Source: Thiosulfatihalobacter marinus (GTDB lineage: Bacteria > Pseudomonadota > Alphaproteobacteria > Rhodobacterales > Rhodobacteraceae). From it: a stretch of DNA of 64,000 bases. The position numbers were made by a program, and so were the translations under genes. The notes under the pieces are model-generated. The model was not told the DNA's origin and did not search any database. It saw only the letters and a list, made by a program, of their open reading frames with translations. Each line of letters begins with the position of its first letter. The first letter of the stretch is position 1. This document shows positions 8,948 to 17,909 of this stretch, one piece after another. The stretch is from NCBI RefSeq assembly GCF_016019955.1, contig NZ_JAECRZ010000001.1, positions 248,001 through 312,000 on the forward strand. Reading direction: 5' to 3'.

Positions 8948-10300
8948 ATGTCCGGCCACGGCACACCGATCCCGATGACATCCCACCCCTGCGGCCCGCT
9001 GACGGGCCAGGCGCATGTGCCCGGCGACAAGTCGATTTCGCACCGCTCGCTGATCCTTGGCGCGATGGCGGTGGGGGAAACCCGGATCAGCGGCCTTCTG
9101 GAGGGCGAGGATGTGCTGGACACGGCGCGCGCGATGCGTGCCTTCGGGGCCGAGGTGACGGATCATGGCGGCGGCGAATGGTCGGTGCATGGTGTGGGCG
9201 TGGGCGGTTTTGCCGAACCGCGGAACGTGATCGATTGCGGCAATTCGGGCACCGGGGTGCGGCTGATCATGGGGGCGATGGCCACGACCGGTATCACCGC
9301 CACCTTTACCGGCGATGCCAGCCTGAACAAGCGCCCGATGGCGCGGGTCACGGATCCGATCGCGCTGTTCGGGGCGCAGGCCGTGGGCCGGTCGGGCGGG
9401 CGGCTGCCGATGACCATCGTGGGCGCGGCCGATCCTGTGCCGGTGCGCTACGAAGTGCCGATGCCGTCGGCCCAGGTGAAATCGGCGGTGTTGCTGGCGG
9501 GGCTGAACGCGCCGGGACAGACCGTGGTGATCGAAAAAGAGGCCACGCGCGACCATACCGAGCGGATGCTGCGGGGCTTTGGCGCGCGGATCACCACCGA
9601 AAATTCCGATGCGGGACGGGTGATCACGCTGACAGGTCAGCCCGAACTGAAGCCGCAAACCATCGCCGTGCCGCGCGATCCCTCTTCGGCGGCGTTTCCG
9701 GTATGCGCCGCGATCATCACGCCCGGTTCGGACGTTCTGGTGCCCAATATCGGGCTGAACCCCACCCGAGCCGGGCTGTTCACCACGCTGCGCGAAATGG
9801 GCGCGGACCTGACCTATGAAAACGAACGCGAAGAGGGCGGCGAGCCGGTGGCCGATCTGCGCGCCAGGTTTTCGCCCGACCTGAAGGGTATCGAGGTGGA
9901 CCCGGCGCGCGCCGCGAGCATGATCGACGAGTATCCGGTCCTGTCGGTGGTGGCGGCTTTTGCGCAGGGAGATACGGTGATGAAGGGCGTCGGGGAATTG
10001 CGCGTCAAGGAAAGCGACCGGATCGACGCCATGGCCACCGGGCTGCGCCTGAACGGGGTCGCGGTGGACGAGGGCGAAGACTGGTGGATCGTGCACGGGC
10101 TGGGCCATGGCAACGTGCCGGGTGGCGCGACCTGTGAAAGCCATCTGGACCACCGCATTGCCATGTCGTTCATGGTGATGGGCATGGCCGCGCAAAACCC
10201 GGTAAGCGTGGATGACGGCGGCCCGATTGCCACCTCTTTTCCGATCTTCGAGCCGCTCATGGCCGGGCTGGGGGCCAATGTTGCGAGAGCCGATCGGTGA
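8948..10300 (+). CDS. aroA: 3-phosphoshikimate 1-carboxyvinyltransferase (EPSP synthase)
   Basis: A 450-residue enzyme of the shikimate pathway joining PEP to shikimate-3-phosphate. Overall it reads like the class II (CP4-like) form: [18 protein letters not shown] at the N-terminus, [42 protein letters not shown] and [11 protein letters not shown]-like [14 protein letters not shown]. The PEP-site loop reads GNSGTGVRL, with Gly where CP4 has the Ala tied to glyphosate insensitivity. The start at 8948 is supported by AGGAAG upstream; a longer frame to 8855 lacks homologous sequence. It overlaps the next gene by 4 bases. Confidence 0.96.
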   Translation: MSGHGTPIPMTSHPCGPLTGQAHVPGDKSISHRSLILGAMAVGETRISGLLEGEDVLDTARAMRAFGAEVTDHGGGEWSVHGVGVGGFAEPRNVIDCGNSGTGVRLIMGAMATTGITATFTGDASLNKRPMARVTDPIALFGAQAVGRSGGRLPMTIVGAADPVPVRYEVPMPSAQVKSAVLLAGLNAPGQTVVIEKEATRDHTERMLRGFGARITTENSDAGRVITLTGQPELKPQTIAVPRDPSSAAFPVCAAIITPGSDVLVPNIGLNPTRAGLFTTLREMGADLTYENEREEGGEPVADLRARFSPDLKGIEVDPARAASMIDEYPVLSVVAAFAQGDTVMKGVGELRVKESDRIDAMATGLRLNGVAVDEGEDWWIVHGLGHGNVPGGATCESHLDHRIAMSFMVMGMAAQNPVSVDDGGPIATSFPIFEPLMAGLGANVARADR

Positions 10301-10830
10301 GCCGCTATGCCAGGTCATTCGCCGCACTCAGCGTGATCACATCAGGGGTTTACGCGGTGTTGGTGACGCTTGGCCTGCGCAATCTCGTGGTGGGCGATCC
10401 GCCCATGCAGCCGTTTGATCTGCGCCTGCTGGGCTATACCTATTTTGAGGCCACATTTTACCTGGAACACCTGCCCGCCAGGGCCGTTGCGCTGTATGCG
10501 GGGCCCTTGCGGGCGCTGGATACGGTGTTTCCGGCATTGATGGGCCTTTGGCTGGGCTGGGCGCTGTGGGGGCTGACGCGCAATGTGCACGCCTGGAGCC
10601 GTGTGATCCTGATGGTGGTGCCGGGCGGTTATGTGATCATGGATCTGGCGGAAAACGCGCTGATCTCGGAGATGCTGCACCATGGGCCGGGCGCGATCAG
10701 CGGCGAGCTTGTCGCCCTGGCGAGCAGCTATACCGTGACGAAGTTCTTCACGCTTTTTGTTGCTTTTGCGCTTTTGTCGGTCATGATCGTGTTCAATGTG
10801 GGCAAGAAAAGACGCGGCTGGCGCGGTTGA
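10297..10830 (+). CDS. Membrane protein of unknown function, first of a tandem pair
   Basis: A 177-residue protein with about four membrane segments (near residues 9-27, 72-92, 104-124 and 146-168). It begins at a GTG overlapping the aroA stop (GTGA), so it is cotranscribed with aroA. It shares layout and motifs with the next gene: PFDLRLLGY near residue 45, a conserved D(T)VFPALMGL / D(I)LYPALLGL block, and a (D)LAEN / (D)YLEN motif in the third membrane segment. No named family recognised. Confidence 0.8.
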   Translation: MSRYARSFAALSVITSGVYAVLVTLGLRNLVVGDPPMQPFDLRLLGYTYFEATFYLEHLPARAVALYAGPLRALDTVFPALMGLWLGWALWGLTRNVHAWSRVILMVVPGGYVIMDLAENALISEMLHHGPGAISGELVALASSYTVTKFFTLFVAFALLSVMIVFNVGKKRRGWRG

Positions 10831-10850
10831 GCCGGCGGCGCGGAGAGCGC

Positions 10851-11354
10851 ATGAGGGCGGCATTCTGGATCAGTTTCGCGGGCGCGGCGGGGGTGTACCT
10901 GACCATGGTGCTGTGGTCGCTGCCTTTCGTTTCGGATGCCGCCGGTGGGCTGGCGCCGTTCGACATGCGCCCCCTGGGCTATTCCGGCGAGCAGGCCCGC
11001 GCGTTTCTGGCGGCGCTGAGCGACGAGGGGCGGGTCTTTTACATCGACGTGCAGCACAAGCTGGACATCCTCTATCCTGCCCTGCTGGGGCTGGCGCTGG
11101 TGCTTGGGTTCCAGCTGTTGTTTCCGCGTCCCTGGGCGATGGTGTTCTCGGTGATCGCTCTGGTTGGGGTGGCGGCGGATTACCTGGAGAATTACCTTGT
11201 CACCGTCATGCTGACCAGCGACGCGCCGGTGGCGGACAAGCTGGTGTCGCTGGCGAGCTTCTGGACGGTGAGCAAATCGCTGTCGGCGACGATCAGTTTC
11301 CTGGTTCTCTTGCTGGGGTTCGGCTGGATGGTTCTGCGCCGCTGGGGGCGTTAG
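10851..11354 (+). CDS. Membrane protein of unknown function, second of a tandem pair
   Basis: A 167-residue, four-segment membrane protein that is a divergent paralogue of the preceding gene: PFDMRPLGYS, then KLDILYPALLGLALVLGF, VAADYLENYLVTVML, and a final segment opened by VSLASFWTVSKSLSATI. In both proteins an acidic-Asn pair (AEN/LEN) sits in the third hydrophobic stretch. GAGAGC precedes the ATG. It lies between aroA and cmk, and a duplication within the operon is the simplest origin. Function unknown. Confidence 0.8.
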   Translation: MRAAFWISFAGAAGVYLTMVLWSLPFVSDAAGGLAPFDMRPLGYSGEQARAFLAALSDEGRVFYIDVQHKLDILYPALLGLALVLGFQLLFPRPWAMVFSVIALVGVAADYLENYLVTVMLTSDAPVADKLVSLASFWTVSKSLSATISFLVLLLGFGWMVLRRWGR

Positions 11355-11413
11355 CCGCTTGCATCCACGCGCCCGGATTGGGATAGAGGGGCGCGCAGAG
11401 GAACGGGGATTTC

Positions 11414-12034
11414 ATGAGCTTTACCATTGCCATAGACGGGCCCGCCGCGGCGGGGAAGGGAACCATTTCCAGGGCGGTTGCGGCACATTTCGGCTTTGCC
11501 CATCTGGATACCGGGCTGCTGTATCGTGCGGTCGGCGCGCGAGTTCTGGCCGGGGCGGACCCATTGGCGGCGGCGCGGGCGCTGGTGGCGGAGGATCTGG
11601 AGGCCGAGGGGCTGCGCGCGCCCGAAGTGGCGCAGGCGGCCAGCAAGGTGGCGGTGCTGCCAGAGGTGCGTGCGGCGCTGGTGGATTTCCAGCGTGCCTT
11701 TGCCCGGCGCGCAGGCGGCGCGGTGCTGGATGGGCGCGATATCGGGACGGTGATCTGCCCCGAGGCAGAGGCCAAGCTGTTCGTGACCGCAAGCGCCGAG
11801 GTGCGGGCCGGGCGACGGTATCTGGAGCTGGAGGCCGGGGGCGCGCAGGTGAGCCGCGAGCAGGTGCTGGCCGATGTGATCGAGCGCGACCGGCGTGACC
11901 GGGAGCGCGCCGAGGCGCCATTGGTTGCGGCGCGCGACGCGGTGGAAATTGACACGTCCCAGATGGATATCGACAGCGCGGTGGCGGCCGCGATTGCCGC
12001 CGTAGAAGCGCGAATGGAAGGGAAAAACCCATGA
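11414..12034 (+). CDS. cmk: Cytidylate kinase
   Basis: A 206-residue kinase phosphorylating CMP/dCMP with ATP. The P-loop GPAAAGKGT is at residues 8-16, followed by [12 protein letters not shown] (CMP site) and [13 protein letters not shown], with a C-terminal IDTSQMDID stretch typical of the family. It lies between aroA and rpsA as usual, although two membrane proteins precede it and a reductase plus an opposing ligase gene intervene before rpsA. Its stop overlaps the next start (ATGA). Confidence 0.96.
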   Translation: MSFTIAIDGPAAAGKGTISRAVAAHFGFAHLDTGLLYRAVGARVLAGADPLAAARALVAEDLEAEGLRAPEVAQAASKVAVLPEVRAALVDFQRAFARRAGGAVLDGRDIGTVICPEAEAKLFVTASAEVRAGRRYLELEAGGAQVSREQVLADVIERDRRDRERAEAPLVAARDAVEIDTSQMDIDSAVAAAIAAVEARMEGKNP

Positions 12035-13029
12035 AAATGCAACAGCTTGGTGGGTGCGGCCCGGTGTCGGCGCTGGGTGTCGGGGCGATGTCGTTCGGCA
12101 ATTTCTACGGGCCGACCACCGAGGCCAATTCCCACGCCATCCTTGATGCCGCGCTGGCCGCCGGTGTCACCCATGTGGACACGGCCAACGTGTATGGCAT
12201 GGGCGGATCGGAGGCGGCGATCGGCTCTTTCCTGAAGGCGCGCGGGGCGGGGACGCGGGCGCGGTTCTTCATTGCGACCAAGGCGGCGATCACCCGGGAC
12301 GACGCCGGAAACCGCTGTTTTCGCAATGACCTGGCGCATCTGGAGGCGGAACTGGATCAGAGCCTGGCGCGGATGGGCACGGATCATGTGGACCTGTTCT
12401 ATGTGCATCGGCGCGACCCGGATATGCCGATTGAAGACGTGGCCGGTGCGCTTGGTGAGTTGAAAAAGAAGGGCAAGATCAAGGGGATAGGTTTTTCCGA
12501 GATCGCGCCCGCGTCGTTGCGCCGGGCCGCCGCCGAGCATCCGGTGGATGCGGTGCAGTCGGAGTATTCGCTGGGGGTGCGCGCGCCCGAACTGGGGCTG
12601 GTGCAGGCTTGCAAGGATCTGGGCACGGCGCTGGTTGGCTTTGGGCCGGTGGGCCGCTCGTTCCTGACAGACGATCCGATCCCGCTGTCCCGCGTGCCCG
12701 ATCTGGGCTGGCTGAAGGTCAATCCGCGCTTTCAGGAGCCGAATTATTCCAACAATATCAAGGCGACAGACGCGTTTCGCGCGCTGGCGGCGGATATGGG
12801 CCTGCCCGCTGCGGCGCTGGCGATTGCCTGGGTTCTGGCGCAGGGCGCGCATGTGTTTGCCATTCCCGGCACGCGGTCTGTGGCGCATTTCGAAGAGTTG
12901 GTGACGGGCGCCGGGGTGGCGCTGAGCGCGGCGCAGCTGGCCGAGATCACGCGGGTGCTGCCGGCGGGCTGGGCGCATGGCGATCGCTATTCGGCGGGCC
13001 AATGGGTGGGACCGGAGCGGTTCTGCTGA
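12031..13029 (+). CDS. Aldo/keto reductase
   Basis: A 332-residue NAD(P)H-dependent oxidoreductase of the AKR superfamily, (beta/alpha)8 barrel. The catalytic tetrad can be placed as Asp and Tyr in HVDTANVYG, Lys in IATKAAI and His in LFYVHRRDP. The C-terminal [13 protein letters not shown] binds the cofactor phosphate in relatives. It resembles the group of YajO/PLR-like reductases that act on small aldehydes; the physiological substrate is unknown. Its ATG overlaps the cmk stop, so it belongs to the aroA-cmk transcription unit. Confidence 0.9.
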   Translation: MKMQQLGGCGPVSALGVGAMSFGNFYGPTTEANSHAILDAALAAGVTHVDTANVYGMGGSEAAIGSFLKARGAGTRARFFIATKAAITRDDAGNRCFRNDLAHLEAELDQSLARMGTDHVDLFYVHRRDPDMPIEDVAGALGELKKKGKIKGIGFSEIAPASLRRAAAEHPVDAVQSEYSLGVRAPELGLVQACKDLGTALVGFGPVGRSFLTDDPIPLSRVPDLGWLKVNPRFQEPNYSNNIKATDAFRALAADMGLPAAALAIAWVLAQGAHVFAIPGTRSVAHFEELVTGAGVALSAAQLAEITRVLPAGWAHGDRYSAGQWVGPERFC

Positions 13030-13090
13030 GGCCTGGGCGCGATTCGAGGGTTAATGCCCTTGTTTTGCAGGTTTTTTTGCTTCGGCGGCA

Positions 13091-13112
13091 CGTCGGTATT
13101 GCGTCGGTATTG
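13091..13112. repeat. Two direct copies of an 11-base repeat
   Basis: CGTCGGTATTG occurs twice back to back, with a degenerate third start (CATCGG) right after, in the intergenic space between two convergent genes. No function is suggested. Confidence 0.5.
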
Positions 13113-13188
13113 CATCGGCGCGCGGGCGGGCCGGACGCGCCGTTAACAGGGCGCGCGCCGGGATAAAGGCCACCCGGCGCAGCTGACC

Positions 13189-14742
13189 CTAGATTCCGAT
13201 TTCGTCACGCAACTGACGGCGCAGGATCTTGCCAGACGGCGATTTGGGCACTGTCTCGACCACGCGCAGGTGGCGGATCTGTTTGTAATGCGCCAACCGG
13301 CCCTCGAAGAACGCCTGAATGTCTTGCAGGCTTGGCGCGTTGCCGGCGGCGGCGGCGACAAAGGCCATGGGCACTTCGCCGGAAGCGTCATCGGGCACGC
13401 CGATCACCGCGGCATCGGTGACGGCCGGGTGGGCGAGCAGCGTTGCCTCCAGTTCCGCCGGGGCGACCTGAAACCCCTTGACCTTGATCAGCTCCTTGAC
13501 CCGGTCGGTCAGATAGAGAAAACCGTCTTCGTCGAACCGGCCAATATCGCCGGTATGCAGCCAGCCGTCCGGATCGATGGTTTCGGCGGTGGCGTCGGGA
13601 TTGTTGAGATAGCCCTTCATCACCTGCGGCCCGCGCACCAGCACTTCGCCGGTGTCGGTTGGCGCGAGCGATGCGCCGGTATCGGGATTGATGATGCGGC
13701 ATTCGGTATTGGGCACGGTCACGCCCGAAGCGCCCGGTTTGCCCTTGCCGCCGGGCGAGATGTGGCTGGCGGGGCTGAGTTCGGTCATGCCGTAGCCCTG
13801 TGCCACGGTGGTGCCCAGCCGTGTGGCCAGCGCCTCGGCCACGTCGCCCCCCAGGGGCGCGGCGGCGGAAAAGACCTGTTCGACATGCGACAGATCGTAG
13901 GTATCGACCACCGGATGCTTGGCCAGGGCCAGCGCCACCGGGGGCACAACCCACAGCCGACGGGTGCGGTATTTGCAGGCCAGCTCCAGGAACATTTCCA
14001 GATCGAACCGGGGCATGGTGACAAGCCCGCCGCCCGCCGCGAGATAGACATTCATCAGAACCTGAAGGCCGTAGATGTGGAAAAAGGGCAGGAACGCCAG
14101 GGTCAGTTCACCGGCGTCGACATCGGCCGGGGCCAGCATCTGGCTGATATTCACGACCAGGTTGCGATGGGTCAGCATCACCCCTTTGGGCAGGCCGGTG
14201 GTGCCCGAGGAATAGGGCAGGGCGACGACGTGATTGGCCGCATCCACCGGGGTCTGGGTATCCTGAGCGGGGCCCATGAGCGCAGAGAGCGGGGTTGTGC
14301 CCGGCGGGGCCTCGCCGATCACGACGATATCCTGCACGCCGGTGCCGCGCGCCGCCTGTGTCGCGATGTCGGCAAAGGGCGCCACGGTGATCAGCAGGTC
14401 GGCCCCGGCATCGGCCAGCTGATAGGCGACTTCGGGCGCGGTATAGGTGGGGTTGATCGTGGTGATCGTGCCGCCGGCCCAGGCGACGCCATGCGCCACG
14501 ACGCAATATTCGGGCAGGTTGGGCGCCATGATCGCCACACATTTTCCGGCCCCAAGCCCGGCGGCGTTCAGCCCGCCGGCCAGCGATTTGACCGCGGCGA
14601 TGAATTCCGCGCCGGTCATGGGCCGCCCGGAAGGCCCGTCGACAAGGATGGTCATGTCCGGGTCGATGCCGTCGAAGACACGTTGGGTCATGGTCTTGTC
14701 GCTGATCGGGACGGGCGGAAAGGGGCTGGTGATGGTTGACAT
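13189..14742 (-). CDS. AMP-dependent acyl-CoA synthetase, 4-coumarate:CoA ligase-like
   Basis: A 517-residue adenylate-forming enzyme of the ANL superfamily. Motifs run in order: YSSGTTGLPKGV (ATP loop), YGMTELSPASH, TGDIGRFDEDGFLYLTDR with the hinge, and the C-terminal catalytic Lys in PKSPSGKILRR. Sequence character is that of 4-coumarate:CoA ligase or aromatic/medium-chain acyl-CoA ligases; the exact acid is unknown. The start at 14742 has a strong AGGAGG upstream. It is a single minus-strand gene inserted between the aroA-cmk unit and rpsA. Confidence 0.9.
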   Translation of the reverse strand: MSTITSPFPPVPISDKTMTQRVFDGIDPDMTILVDGPSGRPMTGAEFIAAVKSLAGGLNAAGLGAGKCVAIMAPNLPEYCVVAHGVAWAGGTITTINPTYTAPEVAYQLADAGADLLITVAPFADIATQAARGTGVQDIVVIGEAPPGTTPLSALMGPAQDTQTPVDAANHVVALPYSSGTTGLPKGVMLTHRNLVVNISQMLAPADVDAGELTLAFLPFFHIYGLQVLMNVYLAAGGGLVTMPRFDLEMFLELACKYRTRRLWVVPPVALALAKHPVVDTYDLSHVEQVFSAAAPLGGDVAEALATRLGTTVAQGYGMTELSPASHISPGGKGKPGASGVTVPNTECRIINPDTGASLAPTDTGEVLVRGPQVMKGYLNNPDATAETIDPDGWLHTGDIGRFDEDGFLYLTDRVKELIKVKGFQVAPAELEATLLAHPAVTDAAVIGVPDDASGEVPMAFVAAAAGNAPSLQDIQAFFEGRLAHYKQIRHLRVVETVPKSPSGKILRRQLRDEIGI

Positions 14743-14809
14743 TGGCGTTCCTCCTGGGCGAAGGCTAGCGCGCGGGGCGCGAATTCCCAAACGAAACCGC
14801 CCAAAGCGC

Positions 14810-14838
14810 TTGCCAGCAGGGCGCAAAGCGAATATATC
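14810..14838 (+). promoter_or_regulatory. Promoter in the rpsA upstream region
   Basis: TTGCCA (14810-14815), 17-base spacer, TATATC (14833-14838). It points toward rpsA and directly precedes a short unit ending in an intrinsic terminator. Confidence 0.55.
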
Positions 14839-14844
14839 GCGCCC

Positions 14845-14914
14845 GTCGACAAGGCGATCAACGCCATAGAACAAGAGAGACGAGCAGGGTCGGAGCCTCC
14901 GGCCCTCTTTGTTT
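14845..14914 (+). ncRNA. Putative short leader or small RNA ending in an intrinsic terminator
   Basis: About 70 bases lie between the promoter above and a clear terminator. The 8-bp stem AGGGTCGG (14886-14893) pairs with CCGGCCCT (14899-14906), followed by CTTTGTTTT. No start codon with a reading frame is visible in it. It could be an independent small RNA, or an attenuated leader of rpsA with read-through into the 35-base repeats downstream. No known RNA family was recognised; the call is an inference from promoter and terminator signals. Confidence 0.4.
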
Positions 14915-14963
14915 TAGGGTTCGCCGGGTTGGCACACCGCCCGCAGGCAACGGGCATCAAGAC

Positions 14964-15103
14964 CGCCCTCAAGCAGCGAAGCGGTAGGGCACTCAATTCG
15001 CCCTCAAGCAGCGAAGCGGTAGGGCACTCAATTCGCCCTCAAGCAGCGAAGCGGCAGGGCACTCAATCCGCCCTCATGCCGCGAAGCGGCAGGGCATAGA
15101 TAA
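14964..15103. repeat. Four tandem 35-bp hairpin-forming repeats in the rpsA leader
   Basis: Units at 14964-14998, 14999-15033, 15034-15068 and 15069-15103. The core reads CGCCCTCAAGCAGCGAAGCG followed by GTAGGGCACTCAATT. Each unit has GCCCT at its left and AGGGC at its right that can pair. In the fourth unit the inner GCCGC-GAA-GCGGC also pairs perfectly, while the first three are nearly identical to each other but less perfect hairpins. There are no unique spacers, so this is not CRISPR. The array sits 60 bases upstream of rpsA and would be transcribed into its 5' leader. Confidence 0.9.
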
Positions 15104-15162
15104 AGACCGGCGGAGACAACCGCTCGGCCAGAAAAAATGTTTGTAAAGGAATGAAACGCCAG

Positions 15163-16842
15163 ATGGCTAATACAACCATGGAGGAATTCGAAGCCCTCCT
15201 GAATGAAAGCTTCGAAATGGACACCCCGAACGAGGGTTCGGTTGTCAAAGGCAAGGTTATCGCGATCGAAGCGGGCCAGGCCATTATCGATGTCGGCTAC
15301 AAGATGGAAGGCCGCGTTGATCTCAAGGAATTCGCAAATCCCGGTGAAGCCCCTGAAATCGCCGTTGGCGACGAGGTGGAAGTCTACCTGCGCGCGGCTG
15401 AAAACGCCCGCGGCGAAGCGGTTATCTCGCGCGAGATGGCCCGCCGTGAAGAAGCCTGGGACCGCCTGGAAAAAGCATATGCCGACGACCAGCGCGTCGA
15501 AGGCGCGATCTTTGGCCGTGTCAAGGGCGGCTTTACGGTTGACCTGGGTGGCGCCGTGGCCTTTCTGCCGGGCAGCCAGGTTGACGTGCGCCCCGTGCGC
15601 GACGCCGGCCCGCTGATGGGGCTGAAGCAGCCGTTCCAGATCCTGAAGATGGACCGTCGCCGTGGCAACATCGTTGTGTCGCGCCGCGCCATTCTGGAAG
15701 AGAGCCGCGCCGAGCAGCGCGCCGAAGTCATCGGCAACCTGACCGAGGGTCAGGCGGTGGACGGTGTGGTCAAGAACATCACCGAATACGGGGCCTTCGT
15801 TGACCTGGGCGGCGTTGACGGCCTGTTGCACGTCACCGACATGGCCTGGCGCCGTGTGAACCACCCGTCGGAGATCCTGTCGATCGGCGAGACCGTCAAG
15901 GTTCAGGTCATCAAGATCAACAAGGAAACCCATCGTATTTCGCTGGGCATGAAGCAGTTGCAGGACGATCCGTGGGATCTGGTGGCGGGCAAGTACCCGC
16001 TGAGCTCGGTCCACAAGGGCCGCGTGACCAACATCACCGATTACGGCGCCTTCGTGGAGCTGGAACCCGGTGTCGAAGGCCTGGTTCACGTCAGCGAAAT
16101 GTCCTGGACCAAGAAGAACGTGCACCCCGGCAAGATCGTTTCGACGAGCCAGGAAGTGGATGTCATGGTGCTGGAAATCGACGGTGCCAAGCGCCGCGTT
16201 TCGCTGGGTCTCAAGCAGACCATGCGCAACCCGTGGGAAGTGTTTGCAGAAACCCATCCCGAGGGCACGCAGGTGGAAGGCGAAGTCAAGAACATCACCG
16301 AGTTCGGCCTGTTCATCGGTCTCGAAGGCGAGATCGACGGCATGGTGCACCTGTCGGACCTGTCCTGGGACGAGCGTGGCGAAGAGGCCATTCAGAACTA
16401 CCGCAAGGGCGACGTTGTTCAGGCGGTCGTGTCGGAAGTGGACATCGACAAGGAGCGTATCTCGTTGTCGATCAAGGCTTTGGGCGGTGACAAGTTCGCA
16501 GAAGCCGTTGGCGGCGTGAAGCGTGGCTCGATCGTGACCGTGAACGTGACCGCGATCGAGGATGGCGGCATCGAGGTGGAATACGAAGGCATGAAATCCT
16601 TCATCCGCCGTTCGGACCTGAGCCGCGATCGCGCAGAGCAGCGCCCCGAGCGTTTCTCGGTCGGTGACAAGGTGGATGTGCGCGTGACCAACGTGGACAG
16701 CAAGACCCGCCGTCTGGGCCTGTCGATCAAGGCACGCGAGATCGCCGAAGAGAAAGAGGCGGTGGAACAGTATGGTTCGTCGGACTCGGGCGCATCGCTG
16801 GGCGACATCCTGGGCGCGGCCCTGAAGGGTGGCGACGAGTAA
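15163..16842 (+). CDS. rpsA: 30S ribosomal protein S1
   Basis: A 559-residue protein with six S1 RNA-binding domains. Repeated motifs of the form G-x-V-x-N-I-T-x-(Y/F)-G-A-F-V-x-L are seen, for example KNITEYGAFVDLGGVDGLLH and TNITDYGAFVELEPGVEGLVH. It is needed to bring mRNA to the 30S subunit. The start MANTTMEEFEALLNESFEMD fits alphaproteobacterial S1; an ATG at 15151 four codons upstream, closer to AAAGGA, is an alternative. The long repeat-rich leader suggests autogenous or leader-based control. Other members of the usual aroA-cmk-rpsA-ihfB group surround it. Confidence 0.96.
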   Translation: MANTTMEEFEALLNESFEMDTPNEGSVVKGKVIAIEAGQAIIDVGYKMEGRVDLKEFANPGEAPEIAVGDEVEVYLRAAENARGEAVISREMARREEAWDRLEKAYADDQRVEGAIFGRVKGGFTVDLGGAVAFLPGSQVDVRPVRDAGPLMGLKQPFQILKMDRRRGNIVVSRRAILEESRAEQRAEVIGNLTEGQAVDGVVKNITEYGAFVDLGGVDGLLHVTDMAWRRVNHPSEILSIGETVKVQVIKINKETHRISLGMKQLQDDPWDLVAGKYPLSSVHKGRVTNITDYGAFVELEPGVEGLVHVSEMSWTKKNVHPGKIVSTSQEVDVMVLEIDGAKRRVSLGLKQTMRNPWEVFAETHPEGTQVEGEVKNITEFGLFIGLEGEIDGMVHLSDLSWDERGEEAIQNYRKGDVVQAVVSEVDIDKERISLSIKALGGDKFAEAVGGVKRGSIVTVNVTAIEDGGIEVEYEGMKSFIRRSDLSRDRAEQRPERFSVGDKVDVRVTNVDSKTRRLGLSIKAREIAEEKEAVEQYGSSDSGASLGDILGAALKGGDE

Positions 16843-16873
16843 AGCGTTCCGCTTTTGCGCAAAAGACATGGAG

Positions 16874-16901
16874 AACCCCGCCGGAAACGGCGGGGTTTTT
16901 C
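16874..16901 (+). terminator. Intrinsic terminator after rpsA
   Basis: A perfect 10-bp stem (16874-16883 with 16888-16897), a GAAA tetraloop and a run of T at the 3' end, 30 bases after the rpsA stop. Confidence 0.9.
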
Positions 16902-16934
16902 TTTATTGGAGTGGCGGCGGGACCGGTCGGGCGG

Positions 16935-17264
16935 TCAGGGGCAGCCGAAGGGGACGAAGGTGCTGGCCATGCCTTCGTTCATCGTCATGATTGTCAGCAG
17001 GTTCGCCAATTCGGTTTCCCTGTCGGTCTGTGGGCAGATCCGGTAGTTGTCGATGCAGCCGGATGCGATGAAGGCGTCATTCTCTGCCAGAAATTCCTTG
17101 CGGATGCCGTCTTGTCCCAGCATGCCAAGCGCGTCGATTACGGCGTGCTGGTAGAGAGTGCATTTTGTCTCGCGCCAGCTTTGGTCCTGGGATTGCGCGG
17201 GCACGCCGTACAGGCCGAGAAAGATCAGCAATGCAAGCAGGGAAGAGGGCGCGCGCGAGGTCAT
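16935..17264 (-). CDS. Small exported Cys-containing protein, unknown function
   Basis: A 109-residue protein with a signal peptide: MTSRAPSSLLALLIFLGLY, with likely cleavage after AQS near residue 25. The mature part has four Cys (TKCTLYQ, SGCIDNYRICPQ, FVPFGCP) that could form two disulfides, consistent with periplasmic location. No named family recognised. A longer frame upstream to 17414 exists but the signal peptide fixes the start at 17264. It lies alone on the minus strand between rpsA and ihfB. Confidence 0.6.
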   Translation of the reverse strand: MTSRAPSSLLALLIFLGLYGVPAQSQDQSWRETKCTLYQHAVIDALGMLGQDGIRKEFLAENDAFIASGCIDNYRICPQTDRETELANLLTIMTMNEGMASTFVPFGCP

Positions 17265-17624
17265 GGGGGACTGCCCTTGAGGCTGACTGGGGTGTCGAGC
17301 GTTGCACGAGCGGGCCGGGGCTGCAAGCACAACGCCGGATGAATCCGTGCCGTTCGCAGGACAACAAGGCTGGGGTTCCGGCCCTTGAGGGGAAAGCTTT
17401 CCGTTGCGAATCAATGGCTTCTTTTCCGCGCTGCGGCGCGGGTTGTGGTATGGCGGGGGACGTGTGGACGGGCGGGGGCCTGCCGGAAAACCGGCGAAAA
17501 CGCCGGAAATGGGGTATAAAAGGCGATCTGGCGCAGCGATTCCGTTTTCCGTTTGGCGGGATTCTCCCTATAGTCGGGGCGATGCTTGCGACAAAGACTA
17601 GCACGCCCAGGGAGATGTGAACCG
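17265..17624. other. Intergenic region upstream of ihfB
   Basis: About 360 bases without a credible gene. A candidate -10 TATAGT lies at 17569-17574, about 50 bases before ihfB, with only a weak -35. Short repeated CCGG/GCCGG inverted motifs occur around 17480-17507, next to TATAAA at 17515-17520. No RNA gene was recognised. Confidence 0.4.
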
Positions 17625-17906
17625 ATGATCCGTTCGGAACTGATACAGAAGATTGCCGATGAAAACCCGCACCTTTACCAGCGTGACGTGGAGCGTATCG
17701 TGAACACGATCTTTGAGGAGATCACCGATGCGATGGCCCGTGGCGATCGGGTGGAGCTGCGTGGCTTTGGCGCGTTTTCGGTGAAGAAGCGCGATGCCCG
17801 TGTCGGGCGCAACCCGCGTACCGGAGAGTCGGTGGAAGTGGAAGAGAAACACGTGCCCTTCTTCAAGACGGGCAAGTTGCTGCGAGACCGACTGAACGGA
17901 AAGTAA
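17625..17906 (+). CDS. ihfB: Integration host factor subunit beta
   Basis: A 93-residue DNA-bending protein of the HU/IHF family, partner of IHF alpha. [17 protein letters not shown] at the N-terminus, then [18 protein letters not shown] and [12 protein letters not shown] (the beta-arm region with the intercalating Pro) are characteristic of the beta subunit. The start at 17625 fits family length. It is the usual neighbour downstream of rpsA and is followed after three bases by the LapA-type gene. Confidence 0.95.
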   Translation: MIRSELIQKIADENPHLYQRDVERIVNTIFEEITDAMARGDRVELRGFGAFSVKKRDARVGRNPRTGESVEVEEKHVPFFKTGKLLRDRLNGK

Positions 17907-17909
17907 GAA

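Noticed and set aside
14964-15103. CRISPR array
   Set aside because: The 35-bp units are directly adjacent with no unique spacers and there are no cas genes.
15028-16869. A 613-codon minus-strand frame opposite rpsA
   Set aside because: It mirrors the strong codon bias of rpsA and has no family motif; rpsA is certain.
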